Made by a program: the position numbers and the translations under genes. Under the pieces are notes generated by a model. That model did no database searches and was not told the origin of the DNA. It saw only the letters and a list, made by a program, of their open reading frames with translations. From Pycnococcus provasolii (Eukaryota > Chlorophyta > Pseudoscourfieldiophyceae > Pseudoscourfieldiales), in contig CP150568.1 in NCBI GenBank assembly GCA_049487715.1, positions 310,001-374,000 on the forward strand: 64,000 nucleotides of DNA. Direction: 5' to 3'. Within the stretch, counting starts at the first letter, position 1; each line of letters opens with the position of its first letter. This document shows, one piece after another, positions 9,350 through 19,728 of the stretch.

Positions 9350-11215
9350 ATGCCGGCGGCGTCTCGAAGTTGCCGAGGCATCTCTCGAGCACGGCCTCGC
9401 TCGAGGACGAACACGCGGGCGTTCGACTGGTGCAGAACGTCGTACGGGGCAGGATATGCTGATGTGAACGAAAGTGCATGTCCGTTGGAGGTGACTGTGA
9501 ATGCGCCCAACTTGCCAGAGGATCTCGTAGGGACCTACTTTCGCAATGGCCCAGGGCTTTTTACGCGTGGAGGCAACACCACGAACCACCCGTTTGATGG
9601 CGATGGATTCATCACCCGGATCACTTTACCTGGTGACGGCACATTAAGCTTTAGAGGGGACTTCGTGAAGACGGACGCTTACGTCGAGGAGAAGAGGGCA
9701 AATCGAAGACTGTACAGAAATAGTTTTGGTACGCAGCGAGACGGTGGGCCTCTCGCAAATGCGTTTGATGTGACGCAAAAGAACATTGCAAACACGAACG
9801 TGCTCGTCTGGCCCACCCAAACTCAACAAGACGACGAGACGCCAAAACTGCTTGCTCTGTGGGAGGCGGCTCAACCTCATCGGTTGAATCCGACGACGCT
9901 TGAAACAGAAGGCGTCGATTACATAAACGGGCTTCTGAGACCAGGCGCACCGTTCGGCACTGGTATTCCAGATCTTGACAGAACACTCAGCGAGGCAGGC
10001 GTTGGCGTTGGGGGCAAGGTGCTTGCGTAAGTCTACCTCTAATCAGCCACGGCGCATAAAAACAATATGCACTAACAACCTAACACACTAAATGACACAG
10101 GGCCCATCCGCACGTCGACCCACGTGATGGCCGTCTTGTTTGTTGCGGCACACTTGTCGTTCCGAAGAATGGAAGTCTTGCCACCGAGGTGACTTTCTAC
10201 GAGCTTGATAAAAACCTTAAACCAATCGAGACGTCGACAGAAAGTTTGGATTCCTTTATTTTGCTCCATGACTTTGCCTTCACCGACGAATACTAGTGCG
10301 TTTGCCCTCTGAATAATCTATTATGCACAGACAGCAAATCGCTAACTTCACACCAAACAACGAAATAGTATTGTTGCGCAAAGCCCACTTGAGCTCAAGA
10401 GTTTCCCGTTTGTGCTTGGCTTCAAGGGTCCCGGAGAACCAGAGTGCATCAATTTCAAAAGTACCGGATTGACGACACTTCATTTGATTCCACGGCCACA
10501 AGCTGCACGACGACGAAGCCTTCAAAGAACTTCTGTGCAAGTGCCAAGCTGTTTCATTTTTCATTTCGTTAATGCGCATCAGAAGGACGACAAGGTTATC
10601 ATCGACGTCGTACAAACAAAGTCATTTTCGGCATGGCACCCCGATCGTTCATTGGAAGCGAGCTTTGGAGGATTTCATCGTGGATTAGCGAGCGGCACAC
10701 GTGAATTCCTCGATTCATACTTTGACGTGGGAGATACTGGCAGGCTTGTTCGCTACGATGTCGACGTCGCCTCAAACAGCGCGAACGTTATCTCGCCGCT
10801 GTCAGATCGCACTGTTGAGTTTCCCCGGCTGAATGATAACCAGTGGAGTAGATCCCACCGGTACGCTTATGTTGGTGCGAGCCGTCATCCGACGCGAGCA
10901 CAACCGCTGCAATGTTGGACGAAGGTTGACTACAGCACAGTCACCACCGAAGGGCGCGTTGGAGAGCAGGTCCTTTATGACGCCGGTGAAAAAGGATTTG
11001 TTGGCGAGCCCACGTTCGTTCCTCGGGCAAATACGTCGGGACGTGAGGACGATGGCTATTTGATCGGCATGGTGTTTAATGGGGAAACGCTCGAGACGGA
11101 CTTTGTTGTAGTTGATGCACGCGGCGGCAGGGAGGCTATCGTCGTCAACATCCCCGACATTCGCCTTCCATTGCCTGCCTTGCACGGCACCTACACTAGG
11201 CGTGTTTTTCTCTAA
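9350..11215 (+). CDS. Carotenoid cleavage oxygenase (CCD/RPE65 family), three exons
   Basis: Exons 9350-10026, 10101-10295 and 10369-11215 join in frame to 572 residues. The family fold is clear: LPEDLVGTYFRNGPGLF near residue 60, then the four iron-ligand histidines at about 228 (AHPHVDP), 282 (LHDFAFTDEYY, read across intron 2), 356 (FIFHFVNAH) and 563 (LPALHGTY). These enzymes are non-haem Fe(II) dioxygenases that cleave a double bond of carotenoids or apocarotenoids; the substrate cannot be read from sequence. The N-terminal 25 residues are rich in Arg and Ser with no acidic residue, compatible with a chloroplast transit peptide. The start at 9350 is the first ATG of the frame, though an upstream exon is possible. 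Conserved-element copy B follows the stop immediately. Confidence 0.88.
10027..10100 (+). other. Intron 1 of the carotenoid oxygenase gene (74 nt)
   Basis: Donor GTAAGT, acceptor CACAG. Its removal turns an immediate TAA stop into a continuous frame through the first iron-ligand His motif. It is phase 2. Confidence 0.88.
10296..10368 (+). other. Intron 2 of the carotenoid oxygenase gene (73 nt)
   Basis: Donor GTGCGT, acceptor AATAG. Splicing joins TTCACCGACGAATACTA to TATTGTTGCG, restoring the family pattern DEYYIVAQSP. Confidence 0.88.
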
Positions 11216-11288
11216 GATCGCTCATTCAGTAATACGAGGAGTGTACTTTACTTTGTCCAACGGTCGCCCATTCACACCATTCACCATT
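11216..11288 (+). repeat. 3'-flank conserved element, copy B
   Basis: Starts on the first base after the stop codon of the carotenoid oxygenase: GATCGCTCATTCAGTAAT, then ACTTTGTCCAACGGTCGCCC and ATTCACACCATTCAC. It has a short insertion relative to copies A and C between the two blocks. Same orientation as the gene. Confidence 0.85.
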
Positions 11289-11434
11289 AAGCTCTTTCAG
11301 CGGTGCCATTCAGCAGCGCGTTTTTGTACATGACACTGGTTATATCAGGGCACTTTTCGCTGGCGTGATGGGAGCTACAAATATTGTATTGAAGGAAATA
11401 ATCAAATATGTACACAATTACAAAGGTAAAAATT

Positions 11435-11464
11435 CCACTTGCTTGCTACGTTCAAAGCAAGTGG
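11435..11464 (-). repeat. Perfect 10-bp hairpin just past the cyclase gene stop
   Basis: Arms CCACTTGCTT (11435-11444) and AAGCAAGTGG (11455-11464) flank a 10-nt loop. On the minus strand it begins 10 nt after the TAG of the 2674-aa cyclase gene, so it would lie at the start of the 3' UTR. It may act in RNA stability or 3' end formation; this is inference. Confidence 0.7.
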
Positions 11465-11474
11465 GTTGCTAGCC

Positions 11475-14400
11475 CTAGTCCTCTAAAGATAGTTTTAGGG
11501 AGCTCGCGTAATGAAAAATCGCCAACGCATTTTGAAGTCTATTTACGTTAGTGTACAACTTTGACGCAAGACGAAGATACTTCTGCAAATAATCGCGCTG
11601 GTGTGGAAACTGCATTCGAGCAGCCTCGAAAGCCAGATTGCCTGCCATGAAAGGATTTCCACACTTTGCAATCATGCTAATTGCGGCATCAAACATGCCG
11701 TGCGGATTGCCCGGTAATTTGAATTGATCAGCGCGCTCGATGCCGTTATTTTGATACTGTAAAGTCTCATTAGCACCGTGGAAAATCTTAAAGGGATCGT
11801 AAGCCAAATTCTCCGCAGAACGAAAGAGCCGTGGAAAACAGCGTGGTGCACATGACCCGCGATTGCCGTCGAGCATTTCACCATCATCGCCAGTCGCACC
11901 AGGATGCAGGTGGGATCGAAGCATCGCAAAGATAGAGCGCCAGCAATCGTGCTGCCACTTCAGGCTCACGCTGCGAGACCCCGCTACTCCGAACATGCTC
12001 AGCGCATCCTTGATCATTACTTCCACGCGATTTAGTTTGTCATCAATACTTGCCATCGACACGATACCTGAGCTTGTCGACTTGAGATAGTCTCTCCGTA
12101 TTCCAGCCTCCACAAATTTCTTTAGTGGCACGTCGAACTGTCGACCATCCGGTAATGTTGCAACAGCTTCATCCTCATGTAGTGTACTGGACACGCCGAT
12201 GTCAGCTGTCGCACTCGGCTCGGGTGCAGTCGACCTCTGAGAAGTATTGTTCAGCTTCAGTTCAATCAACTTCTTGTAAATCAACATGAGCACTTCGAGT
12301 GACCACGATGCATACTCTGCCCTCATGCCCTGGTCTGAAATGGTCGATGCAATGCTAACCGTATCATAATCCATGTCAGCATGCTCAATTATGCTAAACG
12401 CCTTCCAGAGCTCTCCCCCACGGGCAACCAGCAATGCTTTGGCGTAAGACTTGTACGCCTTCATGTATTCCATCCATGGCATACCTTGCGATGAGGCATC
12501 GCTTTTTTTTCGCTCCACCATGTCTTCGATTCGAGACAGAACTCGGGAACAAAGTGAGAGCCGGCCCATCGACAGAAGGGCTCGCAGCATGCTCACGAAT
12601 GTCATCATCTCAAGCGTGACTACAATCTGCTGCGATAGAGGACTTCTGCCGGCAACGGCACGATTAATATCGTCAACAAGCGTGAAGACTGTACCCGCGT
12701 CGTCCTGCGAGGTGAGCACGTACGAGATGTTCATGCAGCCCAATTGATACCAGTTGAGCATATGGCACCGCAGCGCCAGCGTGGTGAAGTCGCGAAAATG
12801 AGCCAACGCCTTCATGTAAAGGCCGTTGTTAAGCAAACTCATGCCGACGCAGCAGTTCAGATAGCACACGACCTCCTCTGTCCACCGGCCCATTGATACA
12901 AGTGACCGTGTAGCTTCGGATACTATCGAGCAGAGACGAATTTCTGCGTCAGACTTCATCATGCAGTGAGTTGATGCTTTGCATCGGCGAACTGCTGTAA
13001 GGGCAGCCCCTAGCGCCATAGCGCGCAATGCGGGCATCTTCTCTTCCTTAGCGATTGCCATTAGCAACCTCGCGTATTCTATGCCGGCACATTCACTTAT
13101 CATGTTGGATACCGTAAGTGTCGACATGGCGAATATTTCATGCACGATTAGAAAGAGCTCCCGTCGGTGTGTCCTCGGCCCAAAGAGGTGTTTTTCAAGT
13201 CGTGAATTCAAAACCCTTTTGTACAGCAGGGCCTCGATATAAGTCTCCTTGTTTTTGGTGGTGGACGGCATGGCATTCCCGAAAAAGACATTGCTGTGAT
13301 AACCTTCAACAGCAGGACTTTCGTACAGCACTTGGCTAGGCAATGGCGAATCGTCTGATGTGGCATTTGTCTTAGCTATGAGTGAATTCAACGACCTTCC
13401 ATCACGCCCAGGAGTTGATATTTTCTGGTACATCTTGTCAATTTTCTCAATCAACTCAGGGAACTCACCTCGTTTTGACTTTGATTTCCTGAAATTACCC
13501 ATTATGTTAAAGCTTGAAACACGCTTGAGTTTGCCTCCGAATTGTTGTTCTTTCGGCGTAGCGGGGCTCTGAGATGGGGTCTCATTCCCTTGTAGGTTCA
13601 CCGACGGTGAGGTAGGGGATGATGGCGATGAATAGTGTGGCGACTCAGCAATTCCGCCTCGGCTGTTTGATTCGGACGTGTTTTTCAGCGACATCGATGC
13701 AAGCTCATCAGCCTCCTGCACCACTATTTGCCAAACCATGTCAGATTCGATGCATCCAGAGTTAAACATATCGCTCGTATCCATGACGTTTATTTCGCTT
13801 AATGATTCGAAGTCGCACATGGCCAAGCGTTGGTTCAGCGATGAGCTCATCGTATGCCGAGAAATCGAAAGAATAATGCTAAGACCTCGCCGAAATGCCC
13901 GTAACGCACTCTTGAAATCGCAAAGACGTAAATGGCATTGCCCTTCCATTCTCTGGATAAATGCCATCAGAAGCGAATTGTGCGGGGAACCATTGCGAGC
14001 ATTCTCGCCAGCATTTCCTGGACTCGTCGAAGGAGCAGTTACGTTCGAATTAGCTCTTTCTTGTTTGGATCGAAGAGCAGGTGCGTCGAGCATGGTGAAG
14101 AACAATGAAAGTGAATTTGCCGCTTTCAGCCAATCGCCTATTTGGTAATTCATGAAGATGGAAGTTTCAATCCACCGAAATGCTCGATTCTCCTTATGAG
14201 CCTGATCCCAGTGATACGTACATACACTGACTTGTTGAAGCCACGCTGCAGTACTTGCTGACCTCATGTCCCGTTCAAGAAGAGCCTCCAGGTAAAGTGC
14301 AACGGCCGAGTGAACGCGCTCCTTCGTTCGCGCTGGCATCAATGTATACACGAGTTGACGCGTGTGATCGTGCACAAACTCGTAAACGCTTGTATCGTGT

Positions 14401-17400
14401 CGTGCTCGCGTGATCAAATCGAGCTTGCACAGCACCCTAAGATGTGAACGGCACGCTTTCCTTGTCACGTTTGGAGGTAGGACGGATACTAATGTAGACA
14501 TGTGAAAGGAGGATCCAAGCACGCTTGCAAGCTTCAGCACCTGCCGTACTCCTGGCGACAGAGAATTGACTCGACTCCGCATGATATCCACAAAGTTGTC
14601 GGATATAGACATGCTCGACAGATCGATAGAACTGCGAAGCTTGCAGAAGCGCATCGCCCCTTCGTTAAGCGTATCTGTCGAGTCAGTGTATTCAAAGCAG
14701 TTGCTTTCAACCATCAGTGCTATTATCTGCTTCGCTATCAGAGGAATGCCATTACTTTTCTGGTAAACAAACGCCACAGCTTCATCGGAAACCTTATCCG
14801 CTTTTAAGTCCTCCTTACACAAAGCATGAATGCCTAAAAGCGACATGGCGTCCAAACGAATTACCGCTGTGCGCGGCCCCAAACAGAAGCGATATGTTTT
14901 TTCCAACGATGATGGGATCATCTCATTCGACGTTCTCACGCCAACGAAAACATTGAAGTTTCTGACTATTGATCCAAGTCGTCCACACAGAAAGATCGAT
15001 TCGGGGTCAAAGAATTGGAAGTCGTCAAAAATAACCTGTATATAGCGTTGCGTGTTCTCTACGGACTTTTCTTCTGCCGCAGTGTCAACATTGCCATCCA
15101 CATCATCTGCGGACTTCTTTTCTGTAAAAGTTTCGGCTTTTAATTCCGTTTCCGCACAGAACTTGATGAGAAGCAGAATCAGGTCCGCCGCGCACCGCAT
15201 TCGCGCTCCTTCGTCGATTTTCATTGTTGCTGGTGTGTCTTCCCATTCGATATCAAGCACTGTGCCAAACAAAGGCACAAGCTCCTCCAAAGGAACGATC
15301 AGTCTACTAAGATCATCATGATGTACTGCATCGTCTTTGTGCTGAGCAGTCGAAATCTCCGAAGTTTTCGTACCTAAACTCTCCGATCGTCCCAGTTTTT
15401 TTGCTGCCTCATCACTCTGCATGAATGGACGAGATCCCAAGTAAGAAGGCACAACAGGATCAACGAAAACATTCCTTGTTTGATTTTCTATCCCAACTGC
15501 ATGGCGATCTGGCCTAAGAGAATGTACTCCAATAGCGCCGTCTGATGCCCTCCTCAGTGGACGCCCATGTACTTTTGGCAGGAATAGCTCGGTATTATCA
15601 TTGTCATGGCCGTTTTCATACTTCATCAGATTTGTGTTGTTATGCTCGGTATCAGAGTTCGAGGAGGAATGATTCATATCACTTGAGTTCTGATGTCTTA
15701 ACGTAGGATCTTCATCAGAAACATTTCCATGTTGTTCCGCATCTTCTGGACCCGAGATTTCGTTTTGTCGCTGTAAAATGCGGTTATAAGCGTCTCTAAA
15801 CCTTGGGTCGTCTTTCATCGTGGCAAGTTGTGAGTGAATTTCGTCCATTCCTTGCATGAAATTTGGAGAAAACGCCGTGGTAAAGTTTTCAGTCTTATTT
15901 CCATCCATCAGTCGTTCGTCACGTCGCTCCTGATCAAGATCAAGTGAATTGCGATGATCAAGTGAATTGCGTGGATATAAAGATGACGATTCAGACAGTC
16001 TTTCATCTTCACTCGGTGAAACGAAAGACCCTCCCGTTTCCTTTGGGTTCACAATCACAGTGCTCGTTTGCTCGAACTGCTTAAGTCGTCCAGAATACAT
16101 GTTTGAAATGCTCATCCGTGCAACCATGTGAGCAATCGAATCTCGATTGTTGGTATTGCGTTTGAGAGAATTGCGTTCTTCCTCATTTTGACTGAACGAA
16201 TTACGACCAGAACTTCTGCGAACACGGACCCGCGAAACTCGCGACTTCTGCTCATTCGCATCACCGAAGCTTGATCTTATTTGAGATTTTCCATCAGCCA
16301 TTGATCCCATTTCAGAGAATTTCGTAGATGCCGATTTCCTCGATCTCAATGGATGGTCATTTTGCGACACATCAAGCGGTTGTGGTTCGACGATTCCAAA
16401 CACCTTGTTAGCCTGCAAGCTAAGCCGTCGCATCACATTGCGCAATAATCCTGGCTCCTTGTCTCTACTTGGAGTTACTCCTTGAGAGATTTGTTTGGTG
16501 GGCGTAATCTTCTCAGCATTGTGCATCGGCGAAGTATCAATCTGAATCAAACGCGAGGGTGTAGGCGCTGACAGGTCTTGCTCAACCGATCTGCGCTGCA
16601 CTAGCGATGGCCTAGGCGAGACGGACCGCGATGATGTTCGAGAAGTGCTTGGAGAATCTTCTGGACTTAACGACGGTGCCAAAGACACGATTCGTTGCGC
16701 CTTTGTTCCCGCAAATAGAGTGACCGTTGATTCATCTTCGCTTGCCCAAGAAGGCCACCGATTCGCGTTCTTCCTCAGCCACTTGTCAATATTTCGGAAT
16801 ATCTTCTGTGCATTGGCAATCAGTTCGTGCGCTGAACGCATTTCTCTGGCACCGAGCACCCCCGTCTCCTCTTCCTGGCTTCCTGCAAGCAACATGTATA
16901 GTGTGCTCCTCCACGCGAACAGGGGCGTTTCTGACTTTAATACACTCCCGCGCGAGAAAGAGACGTATCGCGAGCGTTTGGCACACTCTTCTCGTACCTT
17001 GTTTAGCAATATTGACACGCCCATTCCCATCTCAGCTTCAATTAAGAAGCATCTGGATCTTCTCATGCCATCAGGAGTGTCGAGGACAGCTTTGATAAAA
17101 TCCATTTCAGCCTCACGCCCCACGGGAAATGGAACGGCGCCTACCTCTTTCGAAAGATCAACTCCACCAATGTCAGCATCATCGTAAGCCTCTTTTAGCA
17201 AGTTGATGCGGCTAAGCTCAATTGGATCCTTCACACCTTTGAGGACGTGATCGCCAACGCTTTCCATGACCACTAAATCTTTCACTCTGTCGCGCGTCGC
17301 AGGGTCAACGAGAAGATCGAATCCATTGGGATTGATCTTGCATCCAAGCGCCATGATCCGTGCTGCGAGATTCACGACGTCGCCAGTCATTGTATATTCG

Positions 17401-19499
17401 CAGCGTCGATCGGATCCAACGTTGCCAATGTGCACATTCCCTGTTGTGATGCCGATCGACGCCCTTATGGGATTTTTGGCCGAGATTGATTCCACTCCAT
17501 CACGGATCATGGTAGCAGCTCGCACTGCACAAGCCGCTGTACTATCTCTTTGATTTTCCTCGCCTCCAATGCCGAATCCTGCGATCAGCGTAACACCCTT
17601 ATCCTCCACAAGGAATTGTCGCATAAAGCCTCCGTTTCGGAAGACAGGGAGTTGTGATTTTCGCAGCGCCTCGTTCAATCTCAACGGCAAGTTTTCGCCA
17701 TCCCACTCAATGCCTTGAAAAGAAACGAAGAGCACGGTCACACTGCGATTCTCCGAGTTAAAAGCGTCGTCGTTCAAGCTCGATTCAAAGTTGAGCCTCA
17801 CAACACGAGGAACAAAAAATGCTAGATGTCTTGCAACATTCCTTGAACGCAGAGGTACCGCCTCATCCTTCCATTCACTATGATCCGAAGAATACGGCGG
17901 CGCCACAACTACTTGGCAACCCTCGGATTCTGCGATCGAAATAGGCAATCCGTTCTTGTCCTCCACAACTCGCATCATTTCAAGCTCGGCCATACACATC
18001 CGAGATGCCGGCCCGCTCACCAGAATTTGGCCGGGGCTGCAAAGATTAGTGACAGTTCCAAGCTGTCGCATGACGTCACCCGCAATGAGATTTTCCCATC
18101 TGCCGGATTGGCCACCAAGGCACAGAAGCCATGTGCTACCAGCGCTCACGCTGAGCTTTGTGCGCAGCAGGAAGTGTTTGCCTTCTGGGTCATCTGGATC
18201 ATCGATACCCGAGTCGAACAAGTCCATTTGATTTTGAATCTCGAAGCTGCACTGAACGGCACGTAGAACTGCGTCTCGCACTGACTCTGGCTTGCCGGGT
18301 CTTCGCGCATCACCTTTCCACATCGCGATGATCGCATCCCCGGCAAACTTGATCACATCTCCTCCGTGGTCAAGCACAAGGTTTGTGAGCTTGGCGAAGT
18401 AGCGATTCAGCATTTTGCGAATTTTTTCGCCTGCGAGTGCTCCCTGCATACTATCTTCTTCACTCACGTCGTTGTCTATTGATGTTGCCATAGCATTCAA
18501 GTCATCCTCCGATCCTTTTTCTCGTTGCGTAACAAAGCTGACGAAGTCTTGTCCGCCATAGTTTGCACTAAGTTGCTTGATCAGCCCAGTCTCCTTTGCA
18601 TGTTTACGGACCATCCTACCAACTGAGCCAGACAAGCTGACGAAGTTGGTGATATCGGCGAACAGGACGGCCGCTTGTACCTGCTTTGCCATCATCGGAG
18701 TTGTTTGCTTGTTGGTGGACGTGCTGGCCCTGTTTGCTCTCTCGACGACGAACTTGGGAACGTACCGCCTATAAAACTGCTCGTCGGTAAGAAGCGAGTC
18801 GTCGTTATTCAGGTTTTGGCCGCTCCCAATTCTCAGGTTAAGATATGAGCCGTGCCGCGACCCTTCCGGCGATATGTCGTTACGAACTCTTGCTCCCTTA
18901 AACGACACTTGCCGGCTGCCAGCTCCAGAACTTGAGCCGTGGATCAACTTACCCAGCTTAAAGCTTGAGTCTGGGCTTGCTTCTCTTGAGTTTGCATTGT
19001 CGTCATGTTCGCTCGTCACGTACGCGAAGTTGTATTCCTCGCTAGACGCTTCGCTTTCACCATCAAACTCTTCATCGGCGTCGCTCAACTCCGCGTTGCT
19101 GTAAACTCTACTAATGTAGTCTTGCGTTTCTTGGTCAACGACAAACCCAACGCTCCCGACTTTCTGGCCGCGTATGAAGCTCTCGCTTTGCGTGATGACA
19201 GCTTCTGTTCGGTTCTCCGCATCTCCCCGCAAGTCCTCTGGTAGCTGTTCACGCCCTGCATGCTCGGTTTCGCTAGGGAGCACCACGACGCCTGGTGGCG
19301 GTGCCGGTGACGAGGACGCCTCCATCGCGGCGCCCCTGCTGGGGATGGCTGATGATGGCCAGCCCGGGGGAGGAAGGGAGGGAAAGCTTTGCTTCCTTGA
19401 GGGGAGGGAAGGGGGTAGGATTGGGATTGGGGTGATGAAGCACCCACCGTTCCCTTCCCTTCCCTTCCCTTCGGACTGGAGAGATGGCTTCGTTTCCAT
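11475..19499 (-). CDS. Giant soluble-adenylyl-cyclase-like protein: two class III cyclase domains, AAA-type NTPase, helical repeats
   Basis: A 2674-residue protein. Cyclase domain 1 (about 268-480) has AAVLFADITNFVSLSG and VIKFAGDAIIAMW, supplying both metal-binding Asp. Domain 2 (about 585-740) has RASIGITTGNVHIGNVGS and DVVNLAARIM but lacks the first Asp, as in the C2 half of soluble cyclases. An NTPase region follows at about 785. Its P-loop reads EAEMGMGVSILL, with Val where the Walker lysine is expected. A Ser/Asn-rich disordered stretch (about 930-1370), the second half of the NTPase (IQVIFDDFQFFDPES) and long helical repeats to the C-terminus follow. The layout matches ADCY10, the bicarbonate-responsive cAMP source linked to flagella. 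The ATG at 19325 (MEASSSPAP) may be the real start, since the 58 residues before it are translated pyrimidine-rich DNA. No intron is seen. Confidence 0.85.
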   Translation of the reverse strand: METKPSLQSEGKGREGNGGCFITPIPILPPSLPSRKQSFPSLPPPGWPSSAIPSRGAAMEASSSPAPPPGVVVLPSETEHAGREQLPEDLRGDAENRTEAVITQSESFIRGQKVGSVGFVVDQETQDYISRVYSNAELSDADEEFDGESEASSEEYNFAYVTSEHDDNANSREASPDSSFKLGKLIHGSSSGAGSRQVSFKGARVRNDISPEGSRHGSYLNLRIGSGQNLNNDDSLLTDEQFYRRYVPKFVVERANRASTSTNKQTTPMMAKQVQAAVLFADITNFVSLSGSVGRMVRKHAKETGLIKQLSANYGGQDFVSFVTQREKGSEDDLNAMATSIDNDVSEEDSMQGALAGEKIRKMLNRYFAKLTNLVLDHGGDVIKFAGDAIIAMWKGDARRPGKPESVRDAVLRAVQCSFEIQNQMDLFDSGIDDPDDPEGKHFLLRTKLSVSAGSTWLLCLGGQSGRWENLIAGDVMRQLGTVTNLCSPGQILVSGPASRMCMAELEMMRVVEDKNGLPISIAESEGCQVVVAPPYSSDHSEWKDEAVPLRSRNVARHLAFFVPRVVRLNFESSLNDDAFNSENRSVTVLFVSFQGIEWDGENLPLRLNEALRKSQLPVFRNGGFMRQFLVEDKGVTLIAGFGIGGEENQRDSTAACAVRAATMIRDGVESISAKNPIRASIGITTGNVHIGNVGSDRRCEYTMTGDVVNLAARIMALGCKINPNGFDLLVDPATRDRVKDLVVMESVGDHVLKGVKDPIELSRINLLKEAYDDADIGGVDLSKEVGAVPFPVGREAEMDFIKAVLDTPDGMRRSRCFLIEAEMGMGVSILLNKVREECAKRSRYVSFSRGSVLKSETPLFAWRSTLYMLLAGSQEEETGVLGAREMRSAHELIANAQKIFRNIDKWLRKNANRWPSWASEDESTVTLFAGTKAQRIVSLAPSLSPEDSPSTSRTSSRSVSPRPSLVQRRSVEQDLSAPTPSRLIQIDTSPMHNAEKITPTKQISQGVTPSRDKEPGLLRNVMRRLSLQANKVFGIVEPQPLDVSQNDHPLRSRKSASTKFSEMGSMADGKSQIRSSFGDANEQKSRVSRVRVRRSSGRNSFSQNEEERNSLKRNTNNRDSIAHMVARMSISNMYSGRLKQFEQTSTVIVNPKETGGSFVSPSEDERLSESSSLYPRNSLDHRNSLDLDQERRDERLMDGNKTENFTTAFSPNFMQGMDEIHSQLATMKDDPRFRDAYNRILQRQNEISGPEDAEQHGNVSDEDPTLRHQNSSDMNHSSSNSDTEHNNTNLMKYENGHDNDNTELFLPKVHGRPLRRASDGAIGVHSLRPDRHAVGIENQTRNVFVDPVVPSYLGSRPFMQSDEAAKKLGRSESLGTKTSEISTAQHKDDAVHHDDLSRLIVPLEELVPLFGTVLDIEWEDTPATMKIDEGARMRCAADLILLLIKFCAETELKAETFTEKKSADDVDGNVDTAAEEKSVENTQRYIQVIFDDFQFFDPESIFLCGRLGSIVRNFNVFVGVRTSNEMIPSSLEKTYRFCLGPRTAVIRLDAMSLLGIHALCKEDLKADKVSDEAVAFVYQKSNGIPLIAKQIIALMVESNCFEYTDSTDTLNEGAMRFCKLRSSIDLSSMSISDNFVDIMRSRVNSLSPGVRQVLKLASVLGSSFHMSTLVSVLPPNVTRKACRSHLRVLCKLDLITRARHDTSVYEFVHDHTRQLVYTLMPARTKERVHSAVALYLEALLERDMRSASTAAWLQQVSVCTYHWDQAHKENRAFRWIETSIFMNYQIGDWLKAANSLSLFFTMLDAPALRSKQERANSNVTAPSTSPGNAGENARNGSPHNSLLMAFIQRMEGQCHLRLCDFKSALRAFRRGLSIILSISRHTMSSSLNQRLAMCDFESLSEINVMDTSDMFNSGCIESDMVWQIVVQEADELASMSLKNTSESNSRGGIAESPHYSSPSSPTSPSVNLQGNETPSQSPATPKEQQFGGKLKRVSSFNIMGNFRKSKSKRGEFPELIEKIDKMYQKISTPGRDGRSLNSLIAKTNATSDDSPLPSQVLYESPAVEGYHSNVFFGNAMPSTTKNKETYIEALLYKRVLNSRLEKHLFGPRTHRRELFLIVHEIFAMSTLTVSNMISECAGIEYARLLMAIAKEEKMPALRAMALGAALTAVRRCKASTHCMMKSDAEIRLCSIVSEATRSLVSMGRWTEEVVCYLNCCVGMSLLNNGLYMKALAHFRDFTTLALRCHMLNWYQLGCMNISYVLTSQDDAGTVFTLVDDINRAVAGRSPLSQQIVVTLEMMTFVSMLRALLSMGRLSLCSRVLSRIEDMVERKKSDASSQGMPWMEYMKAYKSYAKALLVARGGELWKAFSIIEHADMDYDTVSIASTISDQGMRAEYASWSLEVLMLIYKKLIELKLNNTSQRSTAPEPSATADIGVSSTLHEDEAVATLPDGRQFDVPLKKFVEAGIRRDYLKSTSSGIVSMASIDDKLNRVEVMIKDALSMFGVAGSRSVSLKWQHDCWRSIFAMLRSHLHPGATGDDGEMLDGNRGSCAPRCFPRLFRSAENLAYDPFKIFHGANETLQYQNNGIERADQFKLPGNPHGMFDAAISMIAKCGNPFMAGNLAFEAARMQFPHQRDYLQKYLRLASKLYTNVNRLQNALAIFHYASSLKLSLED

Positions 19500-19550
19500 T
19501 TATGTGCAATACAGTAGCTTGCCTTCTGCTGTGGGCGTACGAAGTATATA

Positions 19551-19568
19551 CCTAACCCTAACCCTACC
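19551..19568. repeat. Interstitial telomere-like repeat (CCCTAA)n
   Basis: Just over two units of TTAGGG type on the minus strand, ending in a CTACC variant. One of several such arrays, all at gene 5' flanks in this window. Confidence 0.85.
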
Positions 19569-19684
19569 ACATTTGTAGGGTAAGATATGTATGTAGCACT
19601 ACCGTACCGGGTAGGCCTTCCTACCCTAGGTGGGGACCCTGGGTCGCGAAATGCCGTTTGGACGCAGGTAGGACCGAGGCTTTT

Positions 19685-19728
19685 TCACATGTGATACGGT
19701 AGAGGTTGTCAGTTATCACACGTGATAC
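19685..19728. promoter_or_regulatory. Two copies of TCACAYGTGATAC (E-box/G-box palindromes)
   Basis: TCACATGTGATAC (19685-19697) and TCACACGTGATAC (19716-19728) are direct copies differing at one base, spaced 31 bp start to start. Each has a CANNTG core; the second contains the G-box CACGTG, typically bound by bHLH or bZIP factors. They lie between two divergent genes. Confidence 0.5.
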
